The notes under the pieces are model-generated. The model was not told the origin of the DNA and made no database searches. It saw nothing but the letters and a program-made list of their open reading frames with translations. The translations under genes and the position numbers were made by a program. This document shows, piece after piece, positions 29,321 through 38,467 of a DNA stretch of 64,000 nt (position 1 is its first letter; the number at the start of each line of letters is the position of its first letter). The stretch comes from Rhodococcus sp. IEGM 1379 (GTDB lineage Bacteria; Actinomycetota; Actinomycetes; Mycobacteriales; Mycobacteriaceae): contig NZ_JASHKR010000003.1 of NCBI RefSeq assembly GCF_030056815.1, forward strand, positions 141,393-205,392, written 5' to 3'.

Positions 29321-29371
29321 ATCCTGACTAGCCAAATAAATATTGATTAGCCTGTGTTCGTGTAGACCAGT

Positions 29372-29653
29372 CTAATGCTCGTTGTTTTCATTCGCTGATC
29401 CGCCATCGGCATCCGCAGAATCGGGCACGTCCCCGGAATCCGGGATCGGCCCGGCGCCGGAGGCAGCGGACCTATCCTGCTCATCCAACGGCAGAACCGT
29501 TCTCTTACTGGTAAGCGCACTGACCAGTAAGAGAACGGCACCTGCGATGCAAATAGCGATACATGCCCACGCCCAGACAATCGAACCGGTTGTCAGAGCA
29601 ATGACCAGGAATGCAAATCCTGCCGCAGCGAGAACTATCGTCGAGACCAGCAC
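29372..29653 (-). CDS. Small membrane protein, acidic tail
   Basis: A 93-residue protein with two hydrophobic segments (about 4-22 and 27-46) and then an acidic, Ser/Gly/Asp-rich tail of about 40 residues. It starts at GTG with GAGG upstream. It lies 47 bases downstream of wag31 on the same strand and upstream of ileS, so it may be the last gene of the division cluster transcript. A perfect 16-base inverted repeat lies inside the gene at the end of the second helix. No family is recognised. Confidence 0.7.
   Translation of the reverse strand: MLVSTIVLAAAGFAFLVIALTTGSIVWAWACIAICIAGAVLLLVSALTSKRTVLPLDEQDRSAASGAGPIPDSGDVPDSADADGGSANENNEH
29497..29538. repeat. Perfect 16-bp inverted repeat inside a coding region
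   Basis: CCGTTCTCTTACTGGT at 29497-29512 is repeated as its exact complement at 29523-29538, separated by 10 bases. It lies within the 93-residue membrane protein gene; neither strand has a T-run after it. Confidence 0.9.
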
Positions 29654-29700
29654 GTGTCAACCTCTACCGGTGTCGCCGCTGACCGTCGAGAATCTCTCGG

Positions 29701-30525
29701 TCAGCTGTTTCCCTTTGCGAACGACGGGCTGAAAGATTCCTGGCCACCGTCGACCGGCACTGCGGAACCGCGCTGTTCGAGCTCTTCGAGCTGCGATTCC
29801 AGGTAGGACTTGAGGCGCACCCGGTACTCACGTTCGAACGTCTTGAGCTGCTCGATGCGGCCTTCGAGGACCGAACGCTGCTGGTTGATGGTCGCCATGA
29901 TCTCGGTGTGCTTCTTCTCGGCGTCCGCCTTGAGAGCGTCAGCCTTCTCCTGAGCCTGGCGAAGCTGGGTCTCGGAGCGAGTCTGCGCGTCGGTGAGCAT
30001 TGCTTCCGACTTGTTGCGAGCGTCGGAGATCATGCCGTCAGCCTTGCTGCGAGCTTCGCTCATGAGCTGCTCGGAGTTGGTACGAGCGCTACCGAGCAGC
30101 TGCTCGGACTCCGCCTTGGCATCACCGGTGAGGCGATCAGCCATTTCCTGCGCCAGGCCGAGGACCTTGGCTGCCTGCATGTGTGTGTCAGCGCTCTGTG
30201 GTGCCGGAGCTGCTGCGGCCACGGGGACCGGTGCCACGACAGGAGCGGGCTTGGGAGCCTCGACCACGCGAGCCGGCTCAGGTTTGGGCTGCGGAGCAAC
30301 CGGAGCGGCCTGCGCACCAGCCGGCGCCTTCTTCGCGGCGGCAAGTTCCTGATCCAGCTCACCTACGCGCTGATGCAGATCTGCATTTTCTTCGATGAGC
30401 TGCGACAGCGCCTGCTCGACGAGATCAAGAAATGCGTCGACCTCGTCTTCGTTGTAGCCGCGCTTGCCGATAGGCGGCTTGCTGAACGCAACGTTGTGCA
30501 CGTCAGCTGGAGTCAGTTGCGGCAT
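29701..30525 (-). CDS. wag31: Polar growth protein DivIVA/Wag31
   Basis: A 274-residue DivIVA homologue that marks cell poles and directs polar peptidoglycan synthesis. The N-terminal lipid-binding domain ([20 protein letters not shown], then [17 protein letters not shown]) is nearly identical to mycobacterial Wag31. A Pro/Ala-rich linker spans about 67-110, followed by a long coiled coil to about 255. The linker has no Ser or Thr between residues 62 and 110, whereas M. tuberculosis Wag31 is phosphorylated at Thr73 in that region. It is the last recognised division gene of the dcw cluster, with a 116-base gap to the YggT-like gene. Confidence 0.97.
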   Translation of the reverse strand: MPQLTPADVHNVAFSKPPIGKRGYNEDEVDAFLDLVEQALSQLIEENADLHQRVGELDQELAAAKKAPAGAQAAPVAPQPKPEPARVVEAPKPAPVVAPVPVAAAAPAPQSADTHMQAAKVLGLAQEMADRLTGDAKAESEQLLGSARTNSEQLMSEARSKADGMISDARNKSEAMLTDAQTRSETQLRQAQEKADALKADAEKKHTEIMATINQQRSVLEGRIEQLKTFEREYRVRLKSYLESQLEELEQRGSAVPVDGGQESFSPSFAKGNS

Positions 30526-30641
30526 GGAAGGATCCCTTCACGCGTCATTAGGCGGTCTAGCAAGCATTCAGTTGCAACACGGTGTACGTAGCGGCGAACC
30601 ACCACACGAGCTATGCGTTCCATTCTGGCACACCCGCTCTA

Positions 30642-30929
30642 CTACCGCGCCGAGCTGACAACCGACATCAGGATGATGACGATGAAAAGCAAGACCATGA
30701 TGGATAGATCCAGGCGAACCCCACCCAGGTTGATCGGAGGGATCAACTTACGAAGGAGTTTCACCGGCGGATCGGTGATAGTGAAAACTGTTTCGAGAAT
30801 GACTGCGACCAGTCCCGACGGTCGCCAGTCTCTGGCGAACGAACGAACGAACTCGACTATCACTCTGCCGATCAACAAAAGCCAGAAGATAACCAGCACT
30901 AGATAGATCACTTCGAGGAGCCCGTTCAC
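30642..30929 (-). CDS. YggT-family membrane protein
   Basis: A 95-residue protein with two YggT-type hydrophobic helices (about 5-25 and 75-93) and the signature region DPPVKLLRKLIPP between them. It is equivalent to M. tuberculosis Rv2146c, located between sepF and wag31. The role is unclear; family members have been linked to osmotic shock tolerance and to division. The GTG at 30929 starts the first helix at residue 5; an in-frame ATG 30 codons earlier is not supported. Confidence 0.9.
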   Translation of the reverse strand: MNGLLEVIYLVLVIFWLLLIGRVIVEFVRSFARDWRPSGLVAVILETVFTITDPPVKLLRKLIPPINLGGVRLDLSIMVLLFIVIILMSVVSSAR

Positions 30930-31029
30930 ACTCTCACTCTGCCTGACTTCTGCGTGGTGTCCAAAACAGACATCCTGCATCGGCAGCAAAACCGGAGCTC
31001 CGCGAACCGGCTGAATCACGAGCGGGCAC

Positions 31030-31051
31030 GCCGACGACCGAGGTCGTCGGC
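31030..31051. repeat. 10-bp inverted repeat between sepF and yggT-like genes
   Basis: GCCGACGACC and its complement GGTCGTCGGC are separated by two bases in the 189-base sepF to yggT-like gap. It may be a weak terminator or a regulatory hairpin; there is no T-run. Confidence 0.5.
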
Positions 31052-31118
31052 ACCGGCTTCAACCAACCAACAAACGCAGCGTTTCGGCTGTTCAGGGAGC
31101 TATCCGCAATCGAGAGAA

Positions 31119-31769
31119 TCATTTTTGGCTGTAGAAGCCCGTCTCCGCGATGCGACGACGCTCCTCGGCCGACACATCAATGTCAGCCGGTGAGAGAAGA
31201 AACACTTTGGTGGCGACCTTGTCGAACGAACCGCGCAGGGCAAAAGCCAGACCGGCGGCAAAATCGACCAGTCGCTTTGCATCGGCATTGCTCATGTCGA
31301 CCAAATCCATGATGACGGGTGTTCCGTCGCGGAATCGCTCACCGATAGTCCGTGCCTCAGCGTAGCTCTGCGGGCGCAGCGTGGTGATCTTCGCCAGCGG
31401 ACCGCCGTCGTCGATGACGGGAGCACGGCGAACCTCGGGGCGCTCGGCACGAGCGTCGACTGCAAGGTTTCCGCGGCTCGCCGGGCGCGGTGCCATCGAG
31501 GGACGTGGTGCGCGGCTTCCGACTGCATCGATCCGCGGACGCGAATCGTAACGATCGAAATCGGCTTCTTCCTCTTCACGACGACTGGGTGCGTAACCGG
31601 CCTTCGAGAATGCCGGCTCGGCAAACTCACGGTCATCGCGTTCGGCGTAACCATCGTGACTACGACGAGGTGCGCGACGAGCCTGGTCGGGCTCCTCCAC
31701 GTACTCGTCCTCGTAGTCGTCGAGGGGAACCATGCCGAAGTAAGCCTTGAACTTGTGCAGGTTGCTCAT
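31119..31769 (-). CDS. sepF: Cell division protein SepF
   Basis: A 216-residue FtsZ-binding membrane anchor for the Z-ring. It has an N-terminal amphipathic helix ([15 protein letters not shown]), a charged disordered linker (about 18-120), and the C-terminal SepF domain with [29 protein letters not shown] and KVFLLSP. In actinobacteria, which lack FtsA and ZipA, SepF is the essential anchor. It starts at ATG with AAGG upstream. The position between the YggS-like and YggT-like genes matches Rv2147c. Confidence 0.96.
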   Translation of the reverse strand: MSNLHKFKAYFGMVPLDDYEDEYVEEPDQARRAPRRSHDGYAERDDREFAEPAFSKAGYAPSRREEEEADFDRYDSRPRIDAVGSRAPRPSMAPRPASRGNLAVDARAERPEVRRAPVIDDGGPLAKITTLRPQSYAEARTIGERFRDGTPVIMDLVDMSNADAKRLVDFAAGLAFALRGSFDKVATKVFLLSPADIDVSAEERRRIAETGFYSQK

Positions 31770-31854
31770 TGATCGACCTTCCTTGGCGCGGCGGAATCAA
31801 TCCGACTGCGACCGGTCGCAGCGGTGTGGACGGGTTGGGCGATCACCTGAGCGA

Positions 31855-32607
31855 TCATTTCGAGGTTACTGGTCGTGAGCCGAGCAATGCGGTTCCGACA
31901 CGCACGCATGTCGATCCGTGGCGAACTGCGGCCTCCAGATCGCCGGTCATACCGGCCGACAATTCGATTGCCTGCGGGTGTGACCCGAGGAGCGCCCGAT
32001 GCGCGTCGTGCAGGATCGAGAACTGTTCTTCGGGATCGGTACCCAGCGGCGGAACGCCCATCAAGCCGGCAAAATCCAGACCCTCTGCTGTCTCGAGCTT
32101 GTCTGCGAGAGGTGCCAATTCTTCGAGAGTGACACCGCCACGCGAGGGGTCTCCGTCGAGGCTGACTTGGATCAACACACGCAGCGGCGAGGTGCGATCA
32201 CCGTCGTCGAGCGCGCCAAGCGCGCCGCGATCGAGGGCATCGGCCAGTCGTGAGCTGTCGACAGAGTGAATTGCGTAGGCCCACTTGGCGACGGATCGCG
32301 CCTTGTTCCGTTGCAACTGGCCGATCATGTGCCAGCGAACAGGCTCAGCGGAATCAGTACGCGTCACAGCGTCGAATTCCGCGACCTTCATGATCGCTTC
32401 CTGCTCTCGGGACTCACCGAACTCGCGGCAACCCAAGTCGTAGAGAATCCGCGCATCAGATGCCGGAAAGTACTTTGTTACCGGCAGGAGCTTCACGTCG
32501 GCGGTAGGCCGACCGGCAGCGACACACGCCGCCGCCAGTCTGGCCCGCACCGAGTCGAGCGCCGACGCGATGTCGGCTACTCGCGAAGAATCGGCGTCGT
32601 CGTTCAT
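31855..32607 (-). CDS. PLP homeostasis protein, YggS family
   Basis: A 250-residue single-domain alanine-racemase-fold protein that binds pyridoxal phosphate. The PLP lysine is in LLPVTKYFP near residue 45, and a family motif GREFGESREQE (here CREFGESREQE) follows near 60. HMIGQLQRNK is near 95 and SAGMTGDLEAAV near 220. It maintains PLP levels and has no known catalytic reaction. It is the usual neighbour of sepF and pgeF in Gram-positives (Rv2148c). It is 10 bases downstream of pgeF. Confidence 0.94.
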   Translation of the reverse strand: MNDDADSSRVADIASALDSVRARLAAACVAAGRPTADVKLLPVTKYFPASDARILYDLGCREFGESREQEAIMKVAEFDAVTRTDSAEPVRWHMIGQLQRNKARSVAKWAYAIHSVDSSRLADALDRGALGALDDGDRTSPLRVLIQVSLDGDPSRGGVTLEELAPLADKLETAEGLDFAGLMGVPPLGTDPEEQFSILHDAHRALLGSHPQAIELSAGMTGDLEAAVRHGSTCVRVGTALLGSRPVTSK

Positions 32608-32617
32608 ACCGAATGAC

Positions 32618-33427
32618 CTAGTCGGTTTCCGCAGCTGCGGATTCGGCTGGTGCGGACTCGGCTGGTGCGGATTCGACCGGGGATTCGGCCGGTGCGATCG
32701 GATCCATCCAGATCACTGCGGCCTGACGTCCGGTGAGTGACTCACGACGGTGACTGAACAGTGCCTTGTCCTCGATGGTGCAGCGCGGATCCTCGGCGAC
32801 GCCCGTAACACCGGCATCGAGGAGTTGCTTACGGATTCCGGCCCGGAGGTCGAGTCCGGGAGTTCCCTTTGCCGTGCGAGTTGCACTGCCCGGCAAATGC
32901 TTTTCCACATCAGCGCGCATCGCTGCGGGAACCTCGTACTGGCGGCCGCTGGCGGCAGGTCCGAGGAAGGCTCCGATCCGGGAGACGTCGGCGCCCTGGC
33001 GAACCATCTCGGCCAGCACACGCGGCACGATTCCGATGCGGGCGCCGATGCGACCGGCATGAATCGCGGCGATCACTCCGGCTTGTTCGTCGGACAGCAG
33101 AACCGGAACACAGTCGGCACTGAGCGTCGCGAGAGCCAGCCCGGGGACGGTGGTGACCAGAGCATCGGTCACCGCAATGACCTCATCCGTCGGCTCCGTC
33201 ACGACGGTGACGTTACGCGAATGGATTTGTTCCATCCAGACAAGATGATTCGGCTCGACGCCGATTTCCTGCGCGAGGCGACGACGATTGGACTCGACGG
33301 CGTCGGCGTTGTCACCAACGTGGTCACCGAGGTTGAACGAGTCGTACGGCGCCTGTGAAACACCGCCTGCTCGACTCGTCACGACGCGGCGGACTCGAAA
33401 ATTGGCGGTCGACTTCTCGGTACTCAA
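32618..33427 (-). CDS. pgeF: Peptidoglycan editing factor, laccase-domain protein PgeF/YfiH
   Basis: A 269-residue protein of the DUF152/multicopper-polyphenol-oxidase-like fold. The zinc ligands are visible as WMEQIHSRNV (His near 69), LSADCVPVLL (Cys near 105) and IAAIHAGRIGAR (His near 122). PgeF hydrolyses mis-incorporated L-Ser from peptidoglycan precursors. The start shown is a TTG (33427); an internal GTG near residue 12 would fit shorter orthologues, so the start is uncertain. A tail of APAES repeats follows residue 245. It lies between ftsZ and the YggS-like gene, as in Rv2149c. Confidence 0.9.
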   Translation of the reverse strand: MSTEKSTANFRVRRVVTSRAGGVSQAPYDSFNLGDHVGDNADAVESNRRRLAQEIGVEPNHLVWMEQIHSRNVTVVTEPTDEVIAVTDALVTTVPGLALATLSADCVPVLLSDEQAGVIAAIHAGRIGARIGIVPRVLAEMVRQGADVSRIGAFLGPAASGRQYEVPAAMRADVEKHLPGSATRTAKGTPGLDLRAGIRKQLLDAGVTGVAEDPRCTIEDKALFSHRRESLTGRQAAVIWMDPIAPAESPVESAPAESAPAESAAAETD

Positions 33428-33571
33428 GATTTTGTGCTCACAAACGTCGAATGTTCACTGCTACATGGGACATGATCCGGGTGCAGTTCCTGGATAAAGA
33501 AAGGATCAGTCAAGAACAGGGTACCCAGAAAACTGGATACCCTGATCTCGAGACTGTGCGCGGCGCTGTTG

Positions 33572-34759
33572 TCAGCGACGCATGAAGACGGGAACGTCGA
33601 CGTCGTCGTCGCCGTCGTCTTCCGGCTGTGGTGCGTGACGCGGTCCGTCGAGCGGCGGCAGCGAGCCGCCGCCGATGGGCTCACGCGCGACCGGAACCTG
33701 CTGCTCCACAGGGGATTCCACCGCAACGGGCGAACGTCCGACCTCACCCGCACGGCCGGCGCCTATGGATCCACGGCCGGGCGCACCCGACTCGACAGGA
33801 CGACGCGCAGGCGCACCGCCGTCGAAACCAGCAGCGATGACCGTCACACGAACTTCGTCGCCGAGTGAATCGTCGATGACTGTTCCGAAGATGATGTTGG
33901 CGTCGATATGTGCGGCTTCCTGCACGAGCGTAGCCGCTTCGTTGATCTCGAACAGACCCAGATCGCTGCCGCCGGCGATCGACAGCAGAACGCCGCGGGC
34001 ACCTTCCATCGATGCTTCGAGAAGCGGCGAGTTGATAGCGGACTCAGCGGCTTTGATCGCACGGCCTTCGCCGCGGGATGAGCCGATACCCATGAGTGCG
34101 CTACCCGCACCGGACATAACGCCCTTCACGTCCGCGAAGTCCACGTTGATCAATCCGGGCGTGGTGATCAGATCGGTGATGCCCTGAACGCCGTTGAGGA
34201 GAACCTCGTCGGCACTACGGAACGCATCCATCAGACTGACAGCCGCGTCGCCGAGTTGGAGCAGGCGATCGTTGGGGATGACGATGAGCGTGTCGCACGA
34301 CTCGCGCAATTGCTGAATTCCCGTGTCGGCCTGGCCGCCACGTCGCTTGCCTTCGAAGGAGAACGGCCGCGTCACGACGCCGACCGTCAGTGCGCCCAGC
34401 TTCCGGGCGATGCTCGCGACGACAGGTGCGCCACCGGTTCCGGTTCCACCGCCTTCACCAGCGGTCACGAACACCATGTCGGCGCCCTTGATGACCTCTT
34501 CGATCTCGTCCTTGTGATCCTCGGCAGCCTTGCGGCCGACCTCAGGATCCGCACCGGCGCCGAGACCGCGGGTCAGTTCGCGACCGACGTCGAGTTTGAC
34601 GTCGGCGTCACTCATCAGGAGGGCTTGCGCGTCCGTGTTGACCGCGATGAACTCGACTCCCTTGAGTCCCTGTTCGATCATGCGGTTGACTGCGTTCACG
34701 CCGCCGCCGCCGATGCCGACGACCTTGATTACGGCGAGGTAGTTATGCGGGGGCGTCAT
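33572..34759 (-). CDS. ftsZ: Cell division GTPase FtsZ
   Basis: A 395-residue tubulin homologue forming the Z-ring. The GTP-binding motif [12 protein letters not shown] is near 103-114, the N-terminal part is [20 protein letters not shown], and the synergy-loop region has NVDFADVK near 206. The Pro/Glu-rich linker is followed by the conserved acidic tail [12 protein letters not shown]. That tail is the binding site for SepF, FtsW and others in actinobacteria. The 218-base AT-richer region upstream suggests its own promoter. It is the ortholog of Rv2150c. Confidence 0.98.
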   Translation of the reverse strand: MTPPHNYLAVIKVVGIGGGGVNAVNRMIEQGLKGVEFIAVNTDAQALLMSDADVKLDVGRELTRGLGAGADPEVGRKAAEDHKDEIEEVIKGADMVFVTAGEGGGTGTGGAPVVASIARKLGALTVGVVTRPFSFEGKRRGGQADTGIQQLRESCDTLIVIPNDRLLQLGDAAVSLMDAFRSADEVLLNGVQGITDLITTPGLINVDFADVKGVMSGAGSALMGIGSSRGEGRAIKAAESAINSPLLEASMEGARGVLLSIAGGSDLGLFEINEAATLVQEAAHIDANIIFGTVIDDSLGDEVRVTVIAAGFDGGAPARRPVESGAPGRGSIGAGRAGEVGRSPVAVESPVEQQVPVAREPIGGGSLPPLDGPRHAPQPEDDGDDDVDVPVFMRR

Positions 34760-34840
34760 CGGCTCTCGCCTTCTGTGTCGTATTACGCATTGTTTGTCTA
34801 TTGCTGGATGAAGCTGGGTAACGCTGGAATCTCAACACTC

Positions 34841-34871
34841 AACCTCAACCACAGGGTTAGAGTTATGTCAA
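34841..34871 (-). promoter_or_regulatory. Candidate promoter/operator upstream of ftsZ
   Basis: In the ftsQ-ftsZ gap the minus strand reads TTGACA (34866-34871), a good -35 hexamer, followed by an imperfect dyad AACTCTAACC-CTGT-GGTTGAGGTT. This resembles an activator-type operator with a long spacer; no consensus -10 lies 17 bases away. The whole 34760-34977 gap has no gene. Confidence 0.4.
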
Positions 34872-34977
34872 GTACTCGATCTGAAACCAAACGCTATGCA
34901 TCGGCATCGCGATCCGCCATTAGGCGCGCCGAGACAGACGGAAGTATTTGACGTAAATACACTCTATTCGACGCAAG

Positions 34978-35790
34978 CTAGCGCACCGTCGGAAGATCAG
35001 GACTCGATACGTCGTAGGTCTGACCCGGCTGAGTCAGCAGCGGAAGCGTCACGGCGGCCTTACGATCAGACTTCTCGACGCCTCCCCAGTTGACCACTCG
35101 GCCGTCCACCAGAGTCAACGACACATCCGAAATCGACCGCGCAGCAACCTCTCCCACCTGGAAACGTAGTTCCGGTGGCAAGGCGGCGAGGACGTTCAAC
35201 GCAGCCAGCGTCGACGGATCGTTCCACCCCGGTGTTGCCGTCACCAATCGCGGCACACCTGGCGGTGGAACACCGATCTCGAAATCGACGCCCGTTTCGT
35301 CCAGAAGATGCGCGCCTTCCGGAGAATCGATGAACACAACCGGCACACGTTCGGTCACCGTCACACGAATCGTCGACGGATACATTCGCTGCACCCGCGC
35401 CGACGCCACCTTGGGTATAGCCGCAACCCGAGCCGCAGCCAAGCCTGTGTCTACCCGCATCAGCGGCTGGCCGGCCGGAATCGCCAGCAATTCCAGAATG
35501 TGCGCCTCATCGACCGTCGTCGCTCCCCGGACCTCGGTGCCACGTACCGAAAGCACCGGCGACAACCACGCCGTCAGGAAAAGCCCGACGACGACCACCG
35601 TCGCAAACGGCAGCATGATCGCGGGTCGCTTGAACCACGGCGCCTTCGGTGTGGGCTCCGGTGCCGCGGCCGGCGCGGTTGCACGCGTCGAATAGCGGGA
35701 TTCGGTTCGAGTGCTTCGCCGACGTGTGGTCGTGGCCCGCCGCGCCCCCGGATCTCGCCGACCACGGTGACTGCGTGCGTCAGGACTCAT
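34978..35790 (-). CDS. ftsQ: Cell division protein FtsQ
   Basis: A 270-residue bitopic protein. It has a basic cytoplasmic N-terminus (about 1-55), a membrane helix (about 58-77), a POTRA domain beginning [20 protein letters not shown], then the beta domain through [13 protein letters not shown]. It assembles with the FtsB/FtsL-type proteins and regulates septal peptidoglycan synthesis. Its ATG overlaps the murC stop as ATGA. The intergenic region to ftsZ is long, so ftsZ has additional promoter input. Confidence 0.93.
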   Translation of the reverse strand: MSPDARSHRGRRDPGARRATTTRRRSTRTESRYSTRATAPAAAPEPTPKAPWFKRPAIMLPFATVVVVGLFLTAWLSPVLSVRGTEVRGATTVDEAHILELLAIPAGQPLMRVDTGLAAARVAAIPKVASARVQRMYPSTIRVTVTERVPVVFIDSPEGAHLLDETGVDFEIGVPPPGVPRLVTATPGWNDPSTLAALNVLAALPPELRFQVGEVAARSISDVSLTLVDGRVVNWGGVEKSDRKAAVTLPLLTQPGQTYDVSSPDLPTVR

Positions 35791-37298
35791 AGCGACTGCG
35801 TGCGCTGAGCCTGATGAGGAACCGTGCGCAGCGCATCGAGGATCTGCTTGCCCAACATCGTGACATCACCCGCACCCATCGTGATGACGATGTCGCCCGG
35901 GTGCGCGAGCCCGGCAACCTGACGCGGCGCCAACGACAGATCAGGCTGATAGTGAACGGGCTTGGTGACCGACTGGGCAACCAGTGCCCCACTGACACCG
36001 GGCATCGGTTCTTCACGGGCGCCATAGACGTCGAGCACGACCACCTCGTCTGCCAGGTCCAACGCAGCCGCGAACTCCGTAGCGAAGGTAGCCGTCCGCG
36101 AATACAGGTGCGGCTGGAATACCACGATTACCCGGCCGGCCGCAGAATTCGAAACCGACGAATCATCCTGCGGGCGAACGAGATCCGCCGCGGCACTCAG
36201 CACGGCACGCACCTCTGTGGGATGGTGCGCGTAGTCGTCGAATACTCGCACTCCGCGCTCACGACCGGTGAACTGGAAGCGTCGGTGCACTCCCCCGAAT
36301 CCGGCTAGACCTTCGACTATTTCGTCGATTTCTGCGCCCGCAGCTTGGGCAGCCAAGAGTGCAGCAAGCGCATTCAACGCCATATGGCGTCCCGGAACCG
36401 CCATGCGCACCGTCCGCGCAGCAGCTTCTCCGGCCAACTGGAATTGAAGTACACCGCCTACGTCGTGGGCACGGAAATCGAGTAGGCGCACACCCACCTC
36501 GACTCCGTCGACAGGCTCGAAGGCGTCCGCTACGTCAACATCTGCACTGCCGTAGCCGATAACCCGAATGTCCTTGCGTCCGGATGCAACTACGCGCTTC
36601 GCAAGATCCGCAGAGCCCTCGTCGTCGAGGCACGCGATCAGCAGTCCACCGGGAGCAAGTTTGTCGACAAAATCATCGAATACCTGAACGTACTTCTCGA
36701 CGCTTCCGAAGTAATCCAGGTGATCGGCTTCGATATTGGTCACGACTATCGTGTCGGGGTCGTACTGCAGTAGCGACCCGTCGCTCTCGTCCGCCTCGGC
36801 CACGAAGACATCGCCACTGCCGTGGTGCGCGTTGGTGCCGGCTTCGTTGAGTTCGCCGCCCACAGCAAACGAAGGATCGAAACCGCAGTGCTGCAACGCA
36901 ACCACCAACATCGACGTCGTCGACGTCTTGCCGTGAGTACCCGAAACCAGGAACGTGCGGTTTCCCTCCATCAACGACGCGAGAACCGCCGGCCGGAGAA
37001 TCACCGGAATCCCACGACGTGCTGCCTCGACGAGCTCGGGGTTGTCCTTGGGAATGGCTGCATGTGTTGTGACAACTACGGTGGGCCCACCGGGCAACAA
37101 GTCGAGTGCGTCGGCGTCGTGCCCGATACGGACTTGCGCTCCGCGCGCCCGCAACGCCAACACGCCACGGCTTTCCTTCGCGTCCGATCCTGATACAAGT
37201 CCACCGCGGGACAACAGAATTCGTGCGATGCCGGACATGCCGGCACCACCTATTCCCACCATGTGTACTCGCTCGAGGTGGGCGGGCAGCGCGGTCAT
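35787..37298 (-). CDS. murC: UDP-N-acetylmuramate--L-alanine ligase
   Basis: A 503-residue ATP-dependent Mur ligase adding L-Ala to UDP-MurNAc. The N-terminal nucleotide-binding motif [11 protein letters not shown] is at about 15-25, the P-loop [10 protein letters not shown] near 119, and the C-terminal domain carries [10 protein letters not shown] near 355. Its start overlaps the murG stop as ATGA and its stop overlaps ftsQ, keeping the series translationally coupled. The length matches Rv2152c (about 494). Confidence 0.97.
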   Translation of the reverse strand: MTALPAHLERVHMVGIGGAGMSGIARILLSRGGLVSGSDAKESRGVLALRARGAQVRIGHDADALDLLPGGPTVVVTTHAAIPKDNPELVEAARRGIPVILRPAVLASLMEGNRTFLVSGTHGKTSTTSMLVVALQHCGFDPSFAVGGELNEAGTNAHHGSGDVFVAEADESDGSLLQYDPDTIVVTNIEADHLDYFGSVEKYVQVFDDFVDKLAPGGLLIACLDDEGSADLAKRVVASGRKDIRVIGYGSADVDVADAFEPVDGVEVGVRLLDFRAHDVGGVLQFQLAGEAAARTVRMAVPGRHMALNALAALLAAQAAGAEIDEIVEGLAGFGGVHRRFQFTGRERGVRVFDDYAHHPTEVRAVLSAAADLVRPQDDSSVSNSAAGRVIVVFQPHLYSRTATFATEFAAALDLADEVVVLDVYGAREEPMPGVSGALVAQSVTKPVHYQPDLSLAPRQVAGLAHPGDIVITMGAGDVTMLGKQILDALRTVPHQAQRTQSL

Positions 37299-38467
37299 CG
37301 GTTTCCCCTAATGTTGTTGCTTACAGCTGTGTTGTGGCGTTCTGCTGTTTCCAGAACGATTCGCGCAATTTCGGTGGCGGCAGTTCTGTGCCCGAGGCCG
37401 CTGGCACCGTCGCTCATTTCCTGCAGACGCGTCGCGTCGACGAGCAATGGCACGACGGTGGCGGCTACAAATGCCGGCGTCAGTTCAGCATCACTGACAA
37501 TGACCGCGCCGCCCGCGGCGACTACAGGTTTTGCATTGAGTTCCTGCTCCCCGTTTCCGTGTGGCAACGGCACGTACACGGCCGGTAGCCCAACTGCCGA
37601 CACCTCGGCAACCGTCATGGCACCCGAACGGCAAATCGCTGCGTCGGCGGCCGCATACGCGAGGTCCATCCGAGACAGGTACGGAACAGCAACATACGGC
37701 GCCGACGCCGAATGCTGCGTCACGACAAGCGAGTTCTTGGGTCCATGCGCATGCAACACCGAAATTCCGGCATCAGCTAGAGCCTGCGCCGCTCCGCTGA
37801 CCGCGTCGTTCAGTGATGCTGCGCCCTGTGAACCGCCGAAGACCAGCAGAACCGGCCCGTCCTGCGGAAGCCCGAAGTACTCCCGAGCCTGCGACCGCAA
37901 ACCCGCCCGGTCGAAATTCGCGATGGATGCCCGAACCGGAATCCCTACGATGTCGGCATCGTCGGCGCCGCGATTCTTCACACCTGATCCCGGCACTGCA
38001 GCCAGAACTCGCGTTGCAAGTCGTGCGCCGATCTTGTTCGCGATCCCGGCACTGGCGTTGGCTTCGTGAATGACAATCGGGATATTGCGACGGCGTCGAA
38101 GCAACCCACCGCGTGCAGCGAGATACGCGGGCAATGCCACATATCCGCCGAAACCCACGATGACGTCCGCATCGACGGAGTCGAGGACCTCGCGCGTCTT
38201 ACGGACCGAGGCCCGAATGCGCATCGGGAGTTTCACCAGATCCATCGTCGGCTTACGGGGCAGTGGGACCGGTGGGATCAGTTCGAGGGTGTATCCGCGG
38301 GCCGGTACCAACGTCGTTTCCAGACCTCGGGCCGTCCCCAGCGCGGTGATCACGGTGTCGGGAGCCAGAGCTTTCACTGCGTCCGCCACTGCCAGAGCTG
38401 GCTCGATATGACCGGCTGTTCCTCCCCCGGCCACTACTACCGACAGGGCCGAATTTTTGCCGCTCAC
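37295..38467 (-). CDS. murG: UDP-GlcNAc:lipid I GlcNAc-transferase
   Basis: A 390-residue GT28 enzyme converting lipid I to lipid II at the inner face of the membrane. The N-terminal [15 protein letters not shown] loop is at about 14-28, [14 protein letters not shown] near 104, and the C-terminal [11 protein letters not shown] and [21 protein letters not shown] (split over the sugar-nucleotide site). It starts with GTG, overlapping the ftsW stop as GTGA. Confidence 0.97.
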   Translation of the reverse strand: MSGKNSALSVVVAGGGTAGHIEPALAVADAVKALAPDTVITALGTARGLETTLVPARGYTLELIPPVPLPRKPTMDLVKLPMRIRASVRKTREVLDSVDADVIVGFGGYVALPAYLAARGGLLRRRRNIPIVIHEANASAGIANKIGARLATRVLAAVPGSGVKNRGADDADIVGIPVRASIANFDRAGLRSQAREYFGLPQDGPVLLVFGGSQGAASLNDAVSGAAQALADAGISVLHAHGPKNSLVVTQHSASAPYVAVPYLSRMDLAYAAADAAICRSGAMTVAEVSAVGLPAVYVPLPHGNGEQELNAKPVVAAGGAVIVSDAELTPAFVAATVVPLLVDATRLQEMSDGASGLGHRTAATEIARIVLETAERHNTAVSNNIRGNR

